This document shows, one piece after another, positions 32,448 to 46,100 of a stretch of 64,000 nt of DNA; positions within the stretch are counted from its first letter, which is position 1; every line of letters begins with the position of its first letter. This DNA is from Mimachlamys varia (Eukaryota > Mollusca > Bivalvia > Pectinida > Pectinidae). The notes beneath the pieces were generated by a model. It was not told the origin of the DNA. It worked only from the letters and a program-made list of their open reading frames with translations, and did not search any database. Both the position numbers and the translations under genes were made by a program. The DNA lies in NCBI GenBank assembly GCA_947623455.1, contig OX392542.1, positions 8,749,625-8,813,624 of the forward strand, in the 5' to 3' direction.

Positions 32448-33139
32448 AAAATCTCTTTAGTGAGCGGATTGTCAACTATCCAAACTCTCTTCAGTGAGCG
32501 GATTGTCAACTATTCAAACTCTCTTCAGTGAGCGGATTGTCAACCATTCAAACTCTCTTCAGTGAGCGGATTGTCAACCATTCAAACTCTCTTCAGTGAG
32601 CGGATTGTAAACCATTCAAACTCTCTTCATGATCAGTGAGCGGATTGTTAACCATTCAAACTCTCTTCAATGAGCGGATTGTCAACCATTCAAACTCTCT
32701 TCAGTAAGCGGATTGTCATCCATTCAAACTCTCTTCAGTGAGCGGATTGTCAACCATTCAAACTATCTTCATTGAGCGGATTGTCAACCATTCAAAATCT
32801 CTTTAGTGAGCGGATTGTCAACTATCCAAACTCTCTTCAGTGAGCGGATTGTCAACTATTCAAACTCTCTTCAGTGAGCGGATTGTCAACCATTCAAACT
32901 CTTTTCAGTGAGTGGATTGTCAACCATTCAAACTCTCTTCAGTGAGCGGATTGTAAACCATTCAAACTTTCTTCATGATCAGTGAGCGGATTGTTAACCA
33001 TTCAAACTCTCTTCAATGAGCGGATTGTCAACCATTCAAACTCTCTTCAGTAAGCGGATTGTCAACCATTCAAACTCTCTTCAGTGAGCGGATTGTCAAC
33101 CATTGAAACTCTCTTCAGTGAGCGGATTGTCAACCATTC
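32448..33139 (+). repeat. 346-bp tandem duplication within the satellite
   Basis: The marker AAAATCTCTTTAG at 32448 and 32794 is followed in both places by the same series: AACTATCC, AACTATTC, GTAAACC, a 40-bp monomer with GTTAACC, CAATGAGC and AGTAAGC. The offset of 346 equals nine 34-bp monomers plus one of 40 bp. Confidence 0.85.
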
Positions 33140-36100
33140 AAACTCTCTTCAGTGAACGGATTGTCAACCATTCAAACTCTCTTCAGTGAGCGGATTGTCA
33201 ACCATTCAAACTATCTTCATTGAGCGGATTGTCAACCATTCAAACTTTCTTTATTGAGCTGATTGTCAACCATTCAAACTCTCTTCAGTGAGCGGATTTT
33301 CAACCATTTAAACTCTCTTCAGTGAGCGGATTGTCAACCATTCAAAGTCTCTTCAGTGAGTGGATTGTCAACCATTCAAACTCTCTTCAGTGAGCGGATT
33401 GTCAACCATTCAAACTCTCTTCATTGAGTTGATTGTCAACCATTCAAACTCTCTTCAGTGAGCAGATTGTCAACCATCCAAACTCTCTTCAGTGAGCGGA
33501 TTGTCAACCATTCAAACTCGCTTCAGTGAGCGGATTGTCAACCATTCAAACTCTCTTCATGATCAGTGAGCGGATTGTTAACCATCCAAACTCTCTTCAG
33601 TGAGCGGATTGTCAACCATTCAAACTCTCTTCAGTGAGCGGATTGTCAACCATTCAAACTCTCTTCAGTGAGCGGATTGTCAACCATTCAAACTCTCTTC
33701 AGTGAGCGGATTGTCAACCATTCAAACTCTCTTCATGATCAGTGAGCGGATTGTCAACCATTCAAACTCTCTTCAGTGAGCGGACTGTCAACCATTCAAA
33801 CTCTCTTCATGATCAGTGAGCTGATTGGCAACCATTCAAACTCTCTTCAGTGAGCGGATTGTTAACCATTCAAACTCTCTTCAGTGAGCGGATTGTCAAC
33901 CACTCAAACTCTCTTCAGTGAGCGGATTGTCAACCATTCAAACTCTCTTCAGTGAGCGGATTGTCAACCATTCAAACTCTCTTCAGTGCGTGGATTGTCA
34001 GCCATTCAAACTGTCTTCATTGAGCGGATTGTCATCCATTCAAACTCTCTTCAGTGAGCGGATTGCCAACCATTCAAACTCTCTTCAGTGAGCGGATTGC
34101 CAACCATTCAAACTCTCTTCAGTGAGCGGATTGTCAACCATTCAAACTCTCTTCAGTGAGCGGATTGTCAACCATTCAAACTTTCTTCAGTGAGCGGATT
34201 GTCAACCATTCAAACTCTCTTCACTGAGCGGATTGTCAACCATTCAAACTATCTTCAGTGAGCGGATTGTCAACCATTCAAAGTCTCTTCAGTGAGTGCA
34301 TTGTCAACCATTCAAACTCTCTTCAGTGAGCGGATTGTCAACCATTCAAAGTCTCTTCATAGAGCGGATTGCCAACCATTCAAACTCTCTTCAGTGAGCG
34401 GATTGTCAACCATTCAAACTCTCTTCAGTGAGCGGATTGTCAACCATTCAAACTCTCTTCAGTGAGCGGATTGTCAACCATTCAAACTCTCTTCACTGAG
34501 CGGATTGTCAACCATTCAAACTATCTTCAGTGAGCGGATTGTCAACCATTCAAAGTCTCTTCAGTGAGTGCATTGTCAACCATTCAAACTCTCTTCAGTG
34601 AGCGGATTGTCAACCATTCAAAGTCTCTTCATAGAGCGGATTGTCAACCATTCAAACTCTCTTCATTGAACTGATTGTCAACCATTCAAACTCTCTTCAT
34701 TGAGTTGATTGTCAACCATTCAAACTCTCTTCAGTGAGCGGATTGTCAACCATTCAAACTCTCTTCAGTGACCGGATTGTCAACCATTCAAACTCTCTTC
34801 ATGATCAGTGAGCGGATTGATAACCATCCAAACTCTCTTCAGTGAGCGGATTGTCAACCATTCAAACTATCTTCAGTGAGCGGATTGTCAACCATTCAAA
34901 GTCTCTTCAGTGAGCGGATTGTCAACCATTCAAACTCTCTTCAGTGAGCGGATTGTCAACCATTCAAACTCTCTTCAGTGAGCGGATTGTCAACCATTCA
35001 AACTCTCTTCATGATCAGTGAGCGGATTGTCAACCATTCAAAGTCTCTTCAGTGAGCGGATTGTCAACCATTCAAACTCTCTTCAGTGAGCGGATTGTCA
35101 ACCATTCAAACTATCTTCAGTGAGCGGATTGTCAACCATTCAAACTCTCTTCATGATCAGTTAGCGGATTGTCAACCATTCAAACTCTCTTCAGTGAGCG
35201 GACTGTCAACCATTCAAACTCTCTTCATGATCAGTGAGCTGATTGGCAACCATTCAAACTCTCTTCAGTGAGCGGATTGTTAACCATTCAAACTCTCTTC
35301 AGTGAGCGGATTGTCAACCACTCAAACTCTCTTCAGTGAGCGGATTGTCAACCATTCAAACTCTCTTCAGTGAGCGGATTGTCAACCATTCAAACTCTCT
35401 TCAGTGCGTGGATTGTCAGCCATTCAAACTGTCTTCATTGAGCGGATTGTCATCCATTCAAACTCTCTTCAGTGAGCGGATTGTCAACCATTCAAAGTCT
35501 CTTCAGTGAGCGGATTGCCAACCATTCAAACTCTCGTCAGTGAGCGGATTGTCAACCATTCAAAGTCTCTTCAGTGAGTGGATTGTCAACCATTCAAACT
35601 CTCTTCAGTGAGCGGATTGTCAACCATTCAAAGTCTCTTCATTGAACTGATTGTCAACCATTCAAACTCTCTTCATTGAACTGATTGTCAACCATTCAAA
35701 CTCTCTTCATTGAGTTGATTGTCAACCATTCAAACTCTCTCCAGTGAGCGGATTGTCAACCATTCAAACTCTCTTCAGTGACCGGATTGTCAACCATTCA
35801 AACTCTCTTCATGATCAGTGAGCAGATTGTTAACCATCCAAACTCTCTTCAGTGAGCGGATTGTCAACCATTCAAACTCTCTTCAGTGAGCGGATTGTCA
35901 ACCATTCAAAGTCTCTTCAGTGAGCTGATTGTCAACCATTCAAACTCTTTTCAGTGAGCGGATTGTCAACCATTGAAACTCTCTTCAGTGAGCGGATTGT
36001 CAACCATTCAAACTCTCTTCGGTGAGTGGATTGTCAACCATTCAAACTCTCTTCAGTGAGCGGATTGTAAACCATTCAAACTCTCTTCATGATCAGTGAG

Positions 36101-39100
36101 CGGATTGTTAACCATTCAAACTCTCTTCAATGAGCGGATTGTCAACCATTCAAAGTCTCTTCAGTGAGCGGATTGTCAACCATTCAAACTCTCTTCAGTG
36201 AGCGGAATGTCAACCATTCAAACTATCTTCATTGAGCGGATTGTCAACCATTCAAAATCTCTTGAGTGAGCGGATTGTCAACTATCCAAACTCTCTTCAG
36301 TGAGCGGATTGTCAACTATTCAAACTCTCTTCAGTGAGCGGATTGTCAACCATTCAAACTCTTTTCAGTGAGCGGATTGTCAACCATTCAAACTCTCTTC
36401 AGTGAGCGGATTGTAAACCATTCAAACTCTCTTCATGATCAGTGAGCGGATTGTTAACCATTCAAACTCTCTTCAATGAGCGGATTGTCAACCATTCAAA
36501 CTCTCTTCAGTAAGCGGATTGTAAACCATTCAAACTCTCTTCAGTGAGCGGATTGTCAACCATTCAAAGTCTCTTCAGTGAGCGGATTGTCAACCATTCA
36601 AACTCTCTTCAGTGAACGGATTGTCAACCATTCAAACTCTCTTCAGTGAGCGGATTGTCAACCATTCAAACTATCTTCATTGAGCGGATTGTCAACAATT
36701 CAAACTTTCTTTATTGAGCTGATTGTCAACCATTCAAACTCTCTTCAGTGAGCGGATTTTCAACCATTCAAACTCTCTTCAGTGAGCGGATTGTCAACCA
36801 TTCAAAGTCTCTTCAGTGAGTGGATTGTCAACCATTCAAACTCTTTTCAGTGAGCGGATTGTCAACCATTCAAACTCTCTTCATTGAGTTGATTGTCAAC
36901 CATTCAAACTCTCTTCAGTGAGCAGATTGTCAACCATCCAAACTCTCTTCAGTGAGCGGATTGTCAACCATTCAAACTCGCTTCAGTGAGCGGATTGTCA
37001 ACCATTCAAACTCTCTTCATGATCAGTGAGCGGATTGTTAACCATCCAAACTCTCTTCAGTGAGCGGATTGTCAACCATTCAAACTCTCTTCAGTGAGCG
37101 GATTGTCAACCATTCAAACTCTCTTCAGTGAGCGGATTGTCAACCATTCAAACTCTCTTCAGTGAGCGGATTGTCAACCATTCAAACTCTCTTCATGATC
37201 AGTGAGCGGATTGTCAACCATTCAAACTCTCTTCAGTGAGCGGACAGTCAACCATTCAAACTCTCTTCATGATCAGTGAGCTGATTGGCAACCATTCAAA
37301 CTCTCTTCAGTGAGCGGATTGTTAACCATTCAAACTCTCTCCAGTGAGCAGATTGTCAACCATTCAAACTCTCTTCAGTGAGCAGATTGTCAACCATCCA
37401 AACTCTCTTCAGTGAGCGGATTGTCAACCATTCAAACTCGCTTCAGTGAGCGGATTGTCAACCATTCAAACTCTCTTCATGATCAGTGAGCGGATTGTTA
37501 ACCATCCAAACTCTCTTCAGTGAGCGGATTGTCAACCATTCAAACTCTCTTCAGTGAGCGGATTGTCAACCATTCAAACTCTCTTCAGTGAGCGGATTGT
37601 CAACCATTCAAACTCTCTTCAGTGAGCGGATTGTCAACCATTCAAACTCTCTTCATGATCAGTGAGCGGATTGTCAACCATTCAAACTCTCTTCAGTGAG
37701 CGGACTGTCAACCATTCAAACTCTCTTCATGATCAGTGAGCTGATTGGCAACCATTCAAACTCTCTTCAGTGAGCGGATTGTCAACCATTCAAACTCTCT
37801 TCAGTGAGCGGATTGTCAACCATTCAAACTCTCTTCAGTGCGTGGATTGTCAGCCATTCAAACTGTCTTCATTGCGCGGATTGTCATCCATTCAAACTCT
37901 CTTCAGTGAGCGGATTGCCAACCATTCAAAGTCTCTTCAGTGAGCGGATTGCCAACCATTCAAGCTCTCTTCAGTGAGCGGATTGTCAACCATTCAAACT
38001 CTCTTCAGTGAGCGGATTGTCAACCATTCAAACTCTCTTCAGTGAGCGGATTGTCAACCCTTCAAACTCTCTTCACTCAGCGGATTGTCAACCATTCAAA
38101 CTATCTTCAGTGAGCGGATTGTCAACCATTCAAAGTCTCTTCAGTGAGTGGATTGTCAACCATTCAAACTCTCTTCAGTGAGCGGATTGTCAACCATTCA
38201 AAGTCTCTTCATTGAGCGGATTGTCAACCATTCAAACTCTCTTCATTGAACTGATTGTCAACCATTCAAACTCTCTTCATTGAGTTGATTGTCAACCATT
38301 CAAACTCTCTTCAGTGAGCGGATTGTCAACCATTCAAACTCTCTTCAGTGACCGGATTGTCAACCATTTAAACTCTCTTCATGATCAGTGAGCAGATTGT
38401 TAACCATCCAAACTCTCTTCAGTGAGCGGATTGTCAACCATTCAAACTCTCTTCAGTGAGCGGATTGTCAACCATTCAAAGTCTCTTCGGTGAGCTGATT
38501 GTCAACCATTCAAACTCTCTTCAGTGAGCGGATTGTCAACCATTCAAACTCTCTTCAGTGAGCGGATTGTCAACCATTCAAACTCTCTTCGGTGAGTGGA
38601 TTGTAAACCATTCAAACTCTCTTCAGTGAGCGGATTGTCAACCATTCAAACTCTCTTCAGTGAGCGGATTGTCAACCATTCAAACTCTCTTCAGTGAGCG
38701 GATTGTCAACTATTCAAACTCTCTTCATGATCAGTGAGCGGATTGTTAACCATTCAAACTCTCTTCAGTGAGCGGACTGTCAACCATTCAAACTCTCTTA
38801 ATGATCAGTGAGCTGATTGGCAACCATTCAAACTCTCTTCAGTGAGCGGATTGTTAACCATTCAAACTCTCTTCAGTGAGCGGATTGTCAACCATTCAAA
38901 CTCTCTTCAGTGAGCGGATTGTCAACCATTCAAACTATCTTCAGTGAGCGGATTGTCAACCATTCAAAGTCTCTTCAGTGAGTGGATTGTCAACCATTCA
39001 AACTCTCTTCAGTGAGCGGATTGTCAACCATTCAAAGTCTCTTCAGTGAGCGGATTGTCAACCATTCAAACTCTCTTCAGTGAGCGGATTGTCAACCATT

Positions 39101-40179
39101 CAAACTCTCTTCATTGAGTTGATTGTCAACCATTCAAACTCTCTTCAGTTAGCTGATTGGCAACCATTCAAACTCTCTTCAGTGAGCGGATTGTCAACCA
39201 TTCAAACTCTCTTCAGTGAGCGGATTGTCAACCATTCAAACTCTCTTCATGATCAGTGAGCGGATTGTCAACCATTCAAACTCTCTTCAGTGAGCGGACT
39301 GTCAACCATTCAAACTCTCTTCATGATCAGTGATCTGATTGGCAACCATTCAAACTATCTTCATTGAGCGGATTGTCAACCATTCAAACTCTCTTCATTG
39401 AGCGGATTGTCAACCATTCAAACTCTCTTCAGTGAGCGGATTGTCAACCATTCAAACTCTCTTCAGTGAGCGGATTCTCAACCATTCAAACTATCTTCAG
39501 TGAGCGGACTGTCAACCATTCAAACTCTCTTAATGATCAGTGAGCTGATTGGCAACCATTCAAACTCTCTTCAGTGAGCGGATTGTCAACCATTCAAACT
39601 CTCTTCAGTGAGCGGATTGTCAACCATTCAAACTATCTTCATTGAGCGGATTGTGAACCATTCAAACTCTCTTCATTGAGCGGATTGTCAACCATTCAAA
39701 CTCTCTTCAGTGAGCGGATTGTCAACCATTCAAACTCTCTTCAGTGAGCGGATTCTCAACCATTCAAACTATCTTCAGTGAGCGGATTGTCAACCATTCA
39801 AAGTCTCTTCAGTGAGTGGATTGTCAACCATTCAAACTCTCTTCATTGAGCGGATTGTCAACCATTCAAACTCTCTTCAGTGAGCGGATTGTCAACCATT
39901 CAAACTCTCTTCAGTGAGCGGATTGTCAACCATTCAAACTCTCTTCATTGAGTTGATTGTCAACCATTCAAACTCTCTTCAGTGAGCAGATTGTCAACCA
40001 TTCAAACTCTCTTCAGTGAGCGGATTGTCAACCATTCAAACTCGCTTCAGTGACCGGATTGTCAACCATTCAAACTCTCTTCATGATCAGTGAGCGGATC
40101 GTTAACCATCCAAACTCTCTTCAGTGAGCGGATTGTCAACCATTCAAACTCTCTTCATTGAGTTGATTGTCAACCATTC
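32794..40179 (+). repeat. 7.4-kb higher-order repeat, copy 1
   Basis: Diagnostic monomers recur at a fixed distance in copy 2: AAAATCTC 32794 and 40180, CTTTCTTTATTGAGC 33241 and 40627 (both +7386). From about 34.3 kb the offset is 7216 (for example TTGCGCGG 37871 and 45087, CAACCC 38055 and 45271). The block consists of two ~3.46-kb sub-blocks (32794 and 36254; 33241 and 36701). The second contains an extra 460-bp tandem duplication. Confidence 0.88.
36921..37840 (+). repeat. 460-bp tandem duplication within the satellite
   Basis: The series starting AGCAGATTGTCAACCATCC, then AACTCGCTTC and a 40-bp monomer with GTTAACCATCC, appears at 36921 and again at 37381. The same duplication is present in the second 7.4-kb copy (44597 and following), so it predates the 7.4-kb duplication. 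Confidence 0.85.
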
Positions 40180-43100
40180 AAAATCTCTTTAGTGAGTGGA
40201 TTGTCAACTATCCAAACTCTCTTCAGTGAGCGGATTGTCAACTATTCAAACTCTCTTCAGTGAGCGGATTGTCAACCATTCAAACTCTTTTCAGTGAGTG
40301 GATTGTCAACCATTCAAACTCTCTTCAGTGAGCGGATTGTAAACCATTCAAACTTTCTTCATGATCAGTGAGCGGATTGTTAACCATTCAAACTCTCTTC
40401 AATGAGCAGATTGTCAACCATTCAAACTCTCTTCAGTAAGCGGATTGTCAACCATTCAAACTCTCTTCAGTGAGCGGATTGTCAACCATTGAAACTCTCT
40501 TCAGTGAGCGGATTGTCAACCATTCAAACTCTCTTCAGTGAACGGATTGTCAACCATTCAAACTCTCTTCAGTGAGCGGATTGTCAACCATTCAAACTAT
40601 CTTCATTGAGCGGATTGTCAACCATTCAAACTTTCTTTATTGAGCTGATTGTCAACCATTCAAACTCTCTTCAGTGAGCGGATTTTCAACCATTTAAACT
40701 CTCTTCAGTGAGCGGATTGTCAACCATTCAAAGTCTCTTCAGTGAGTGGATTGTCAACCATTCAAACTCTCTTCAGTGAGCGGATTGTCAACCATTCAAA
40801 CTCTCTTCATTGAGTTGATTGTCAACCATTCAAACTCTCTTCAGTGAGCAGATTGTCAACCATCCAAACTCTCTTCAGTGAGCGGATTGTCAACCATTCA
40901 AACTCGCTTCAGTGAGCGGATTGTCAACCATTCAAACTCTCTTCATGATCAGTGAGCGGATTGTTAACCATCCAAACTCTCTTCAGTGAGCGGATTGTCA
41001 ACCATTCAAACTCTCTTCAGTGAGCGGATTGTCAACCATTCAAACTCTCTTCAGTGAGCGGATTGTCAACCATTCAAACTCTCTTCAGTGAGCGGATTGT
41101 CAACCATTCAAACTCTCTTCATGATCAGTGAGCGGATTGTCAACCATTCAAACTCTCTTCAGTGAGCGGACTGTCAACCATTCAAACTCTCTTCATGATC
41201 AGTGAGCTGATTGGCAACCATTCAAACTCTCTTCAGTGAGCGGATTGTTAACCATTCAAACTCTCTTCAGTGAGCGGATTGTCAACCACTCAAACTCTCT
41301 TCAGTGAGCGGATTGTCAACCATTCAAACTCTCTTCAGTGAGCGGATTGTCAACCATTCAAACTCTCTTCAGTGCGTGGATTGTCAGCCATTCAAACTGT
41401 CTTCATTGAGCGGATTGTCATCCATTCAAACTCTCTTCAGTGAGCGGATTGCCAACCATTCAAACTCTCTTCAGTGAGCGGATTGCCAACCATTCAAAGT
41501 CTCTTCAGTGAGTGCATTGTCAACCATTCAAACTCTCTTCAGTGAGCGGATTGTCAACCATTCAAAGTCTCTTCATAGAGCGGATTGCCAACCATTCAAA
41601 CTCTCTTCAGTGAGCGGATTGTTAACCATTCAAACTCTCTTCAGTGAGCGGATTGTCAACCATTCAAACTCTCTTCAGTGAGCGGATTGTCAACCATTCA
41701 AACTCTCTTCACTGAGCGGATTGTCAACCATTCAAACTATCTTCAGTGAGCGGATTGTCAACCATTCAAAGTCTCTTCAGTGAGTGCATTGTCAACCATT
41801 CAAACTCTCTTCAGTGAGCGGATTGTCAACCATTCAAAGTCTCTTCATAGAGCGGATTGTCAACCATTCAAACTCTCTTCATTGAACTGATTGTCAACCA
41901 TTCAAACTCTCTTCATTGAGTTGATTGTCAACCATTCAAACTCTCTTCAGTGAGCGGATTGTCAACCATTCAAACTCTCTTCAGTGACCGGATTGTCAAC
42001 CATTCAAACTCTCTTCATGATCAGTGAGCGGATTGATAACCATCCAAACTCTCTTCAGTGAGCGGATTGTCAACCATTCAAACTATCTTCAGTGAGCGGA
42101 TTGTCAACCATTCAAAGTCTCTTCAGTGAGCGGATTGTCAACCATTCAAACTCTCTTCAGTGAGCGGATTGTCAACCATTCAAACTCTCTTCAGTGAGCG
42201 GATTGTCAACCATTCAAACTCTCTTCATGATCAGTGAGCGGATTGTCAACCATTCAAAGTCTCTTCAGTGAGCGGATTGTCAACCATTCAAACTCTCTTC
42301 AGTGAGCGGATTGTCAACCATTCAAACTATCTTCAGTGAGCGGATTGTCAACCATTCAAACTCTCTTCATGATCAGTTAGCGGATTGTCAACCATTCAAA
42401 CTCTCTTCAGTGAGCGGACTGTCAACCATTCAAACTCTCTTCATGATCAGTGAGCTGATTGGCAACCATTCAAACTCTCTTCAGTGAGCGGATTGTTAAC
42501 CATTCAAACTCTCTTCAGTGAGCGGATTGTCAACCACTCAAACTCTCTTCAGTGAGCGGATTGTCAACCATTCAAACTCTCTTCAGTGAGCGGATTGTCA
42601 ACCATTCAAACTCTCTTCAGTGCGTGGATTGTCAGCCATTCAAACTGTCTTCATTGAGCGGATTGTCATCCATTCAAACTCTCTTCAGTGAGCGGATTGT
42701 CAACCATTCAAAGTCTCTTCAGTGAGCGGATTGCCAACCATTCAAACTCTCGTCAGTGAGCGGATTGTCAACCATTCAAAGTCTCTTCAGTGAGTGGATT
42801 GTCAACCATTCAAACTCTCTTCAGTGAGCGGATTGTCAACCATTCAAAGTCTCTTCATTGAGCGGATTGTCAACCATTCAAACTCTCTTCATTGAACTGA
42901 TTGTCAACCATTCAAACTCTCTTCATTGAGTTGATTGTCAACCATTCAAACTCTCTCCAGTGAGCGGATTGTCAACCATTCAAACTCTCTTCAGTGACCG
43001 GATTGTCAACCATTCAAACTCTCTTCATGATCAGTGAGCAGATTGTTAACCATCCAAACTCTCTTCAGTGAGCGGATTGTCAACCATTCAAACTCTCTTC

Positions 43101-46100
43101 AGTGAGCGGATTGTCAACCATTCAAAGTCTCTTCAGTGAGCTGATTGTCAACCATTCAAACTCTTTTCAGTGAGCGGATTGTCAACCATTGAAACTCTCT
43201 TCAGTGAGCGGATTGTCAACCATTCAAACTCTCTTCGGTGAGTGGATTGTCAACCATTCAAACTCTCTTCAGTGAGCGGATTGTAAACCATTCAAACTCT
43301 CTTCATGATCAGTGAGCGGATTGTTAACCATTCAAACTCTCTTCAATGAGCGGATTGTCAACCATTCAAAGTCTCTTCAGTGAGCGGATTGTCAACCATT
43401 CAAACTCTCTTCAGTGAGCGGAATGTCAACCATTCAAACTATCTTCATTGAGCGGATTGTCAACCATTCAAAATCTCTTGAGTGAGCGGATTGTCAACTA
43501 TCCAAACTCTCTTCAGTGAGCGGATTGTCAACTATTCAAACTCTCTTCAGTGAGCGGATTGTCAACCATTCAAACTCTTTTCAGTGAGCGGATTGTCAAC
43601 CATTCAAACTCTCTTCAGTGAGCGGATTGTAAACCATTCAAACTCTCTTCATGATCAGTGAGCGGATTGTTAACCATTCAAACTCTCTTCAATGAGCGGA
43701 TTGTCAACCATTCAAACTCTCTTCAGTAAGCGGATTGTAAACCATTCAAACTCTCTTCAGTGAGCGGATTGTCAACCATTCAAAGTCTCTTCAGTGAGCG
43801 GATTGTCAACCATTCAAACTCTCTTCAGTGAACGGATTGTCAACCATTCAAACTCTCTTCAGTGAGCGGATTGTCAACCATTCAAACTATCTTCATTGAG
43901 CGGATTGTCAACAATTCAAACTTTCTTTATTGAGCTGATTGTCAACCATTCAAACTCTCTTCAGTGAGCGGATTTTCAACCATTCAAACTCTCTTCAGTG
44001 AGCGGATTGTCAACCATTCAAAGTCTCTTCAGTGAGTGGATTGTCAACCATTCAAACTCTCTTCAGTGAGCGGATTGTCAACCATTCAAACTCTCTTCAT
44101 TGAGTTGATTGTCAACCATTCAAACTCTCTTCAGTGAGCAGATTGTCAACCATCCAAACTCTCTTCAGTGAGCGGATTGTCAACCATTCAAACTCGCTTC
44201 AGTGAGCGGATTGTCAACCATTCAAACTCTCTTCATGATCAGTGAGCGGATTGTTAACCATCCAAACTCTCTTCAGTGAGCGGATTGTCAACCATTCAAA
44301 CTCTCTTCAGTGAGCGGATTGTCAACCATTCAAACTCTCTTCAGTGAGCGGATTGTCAACCATTCAAACTCTCTTCAGTGAGCGGATTGTCAACCATTCA
44401 AACTCTCTTCATGATCAGTGAGCGGATTGTCAACCATTCAAACTCTCTTCAGTGAGCGGACTGTCAACCATTCAAACTCTCTTCATGATCAGTGAGCTGA
44501 TTGGCAACCATTCAAACTCTCTTCAGTGAGCGGATTGTTAACCATTCAAACTCTCTCCAGTGAGCAGATTGTCAACCATTCAAACTCTCTTCAGTGAGCA
44601 GATTGTCAACCATCCAAACTCTCTTCAGTGAGCGGATTGTCAACCATTCAAACTCGCTTCAGTGAGCGGATTGTCAACCATTCAAACTCTCTTCATGATC
44701 AGTGAGCGGATTGTTAACCATCCAAACTCTCTTCAGTGAGCGGATTGTCAACCATTCAAACTCTCTTCAGTGAGCGGATTGTCAACCATTCAAACTCTCT
44801 TCAGTGAGCGGATTGTCAACCATTCAAACTCTCTTCAGTGAGCGGATTGTCAACCATTCAAACTCTCTTCATGATCAGTGAGCGGATTGTCAACCATTCA
44901 AACTCTCTTCAGTGAGCGGACTGTCAACCATTCAAACTCTCTTCATGATCAGTGAGCTGATTGGCAACCATTCAAACTCTCTTCAGTGAGCGGATTGTCA
45001 ACCATTCAAACTCTCTTCAGTGAGCGGATTGTCAACCATTCAAACTCTCTTCAGTGCGTGGATTGTCAGCCATTCAAACTGTCTTCATTGCGCGGATTGT
45101 CATCCATTCAAACTCTCTTCAGTGAGCGGATTGCCAACCATTCAAAGTCTCTTCAGTGAGCGGATTGCCAACCATTCAAGCTCTCTTCAGTGAGCGGATT
45201 GTCAACCATTCAAACTCTCTTCAGTGAGCGGATTGTCAACCATTCAAACTCTCTTCAGTGAGCGGATTGTCAACCCTTCAAACTCTCTTCACTCAGCGGA
45301 TTGTCAACCATTCAAACTATCTTCAGTGAGCGGATTGTCAACCATTCAAAGTCTCTTCAGTGAGTGGATTGTCAACCATTCAAACTCTCTTCAGTGAGCG
45401 GATTGTCAACCATTCAAAGTCTCTTCATTGAGCGGATTGTCAACCATTCAAACTCTCTTCATTGAACTGATTGTCAACCATTCAAACTCTCTTCATTGAG
45501 TTGATTGTCAACCATTCAAACTCTCTTCAGTGAGCGGATTGTCAACCATTCAAACTCTCTTCAGTGACCGGATTGTCAACCATTTAAACTCTCTTCATGA
45601 TCAGTGAGCAGATTGTTAACCATCCAAACTCTCTTCAGTGAGCGGATTGTCAACCATTCAAACTCTCTTCAGTGAGCGGATTGTCAACCATTCAAAGTCT
45701 CTTCGGTGAGCTGATTGTCAACCATTCAAACTCTCTTCAGTGAGCGGATTGTCAACCATTCAAACTCTCTTCAGTGAGCGGATTGTCAACCATTCAAACT
45801 CTCTTCGGTGAGTGGATTGTAAACCATTCAAACTCTCTTCAGTGAGCGGATTGTCAACCATTCAAACTCTCTTCAGTGAGCGGATTGTCAACCATTCAAA
45901 CTCTCTTCAGTGAGCGGATTGTCAACTATTCAAACTCTCTTCATGATCAGTGAGCGGATTGTTAACCATTCAAACTCTCTTCAGTGAGCGGACTGTCAAC
46001 CATTCAAACTCTCTTAATGATCAGTGAGCTGATTGGCAACCATTCAAACTCTCTTCAGTGAGCGGATTGTTAACCATTCAAACTCTCTTCAGTGAGCGGA

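Noticed and set aside
35086..35271. Protein gene inside the satellite (also 42302-42487, 54978-55184, 56741-56947)
   Set aside because: The ORFs are chance openings in a 34-bp repeat read over three frames. The consensus has a stop every 102 bp, and the identical ORFs come from block duplication.
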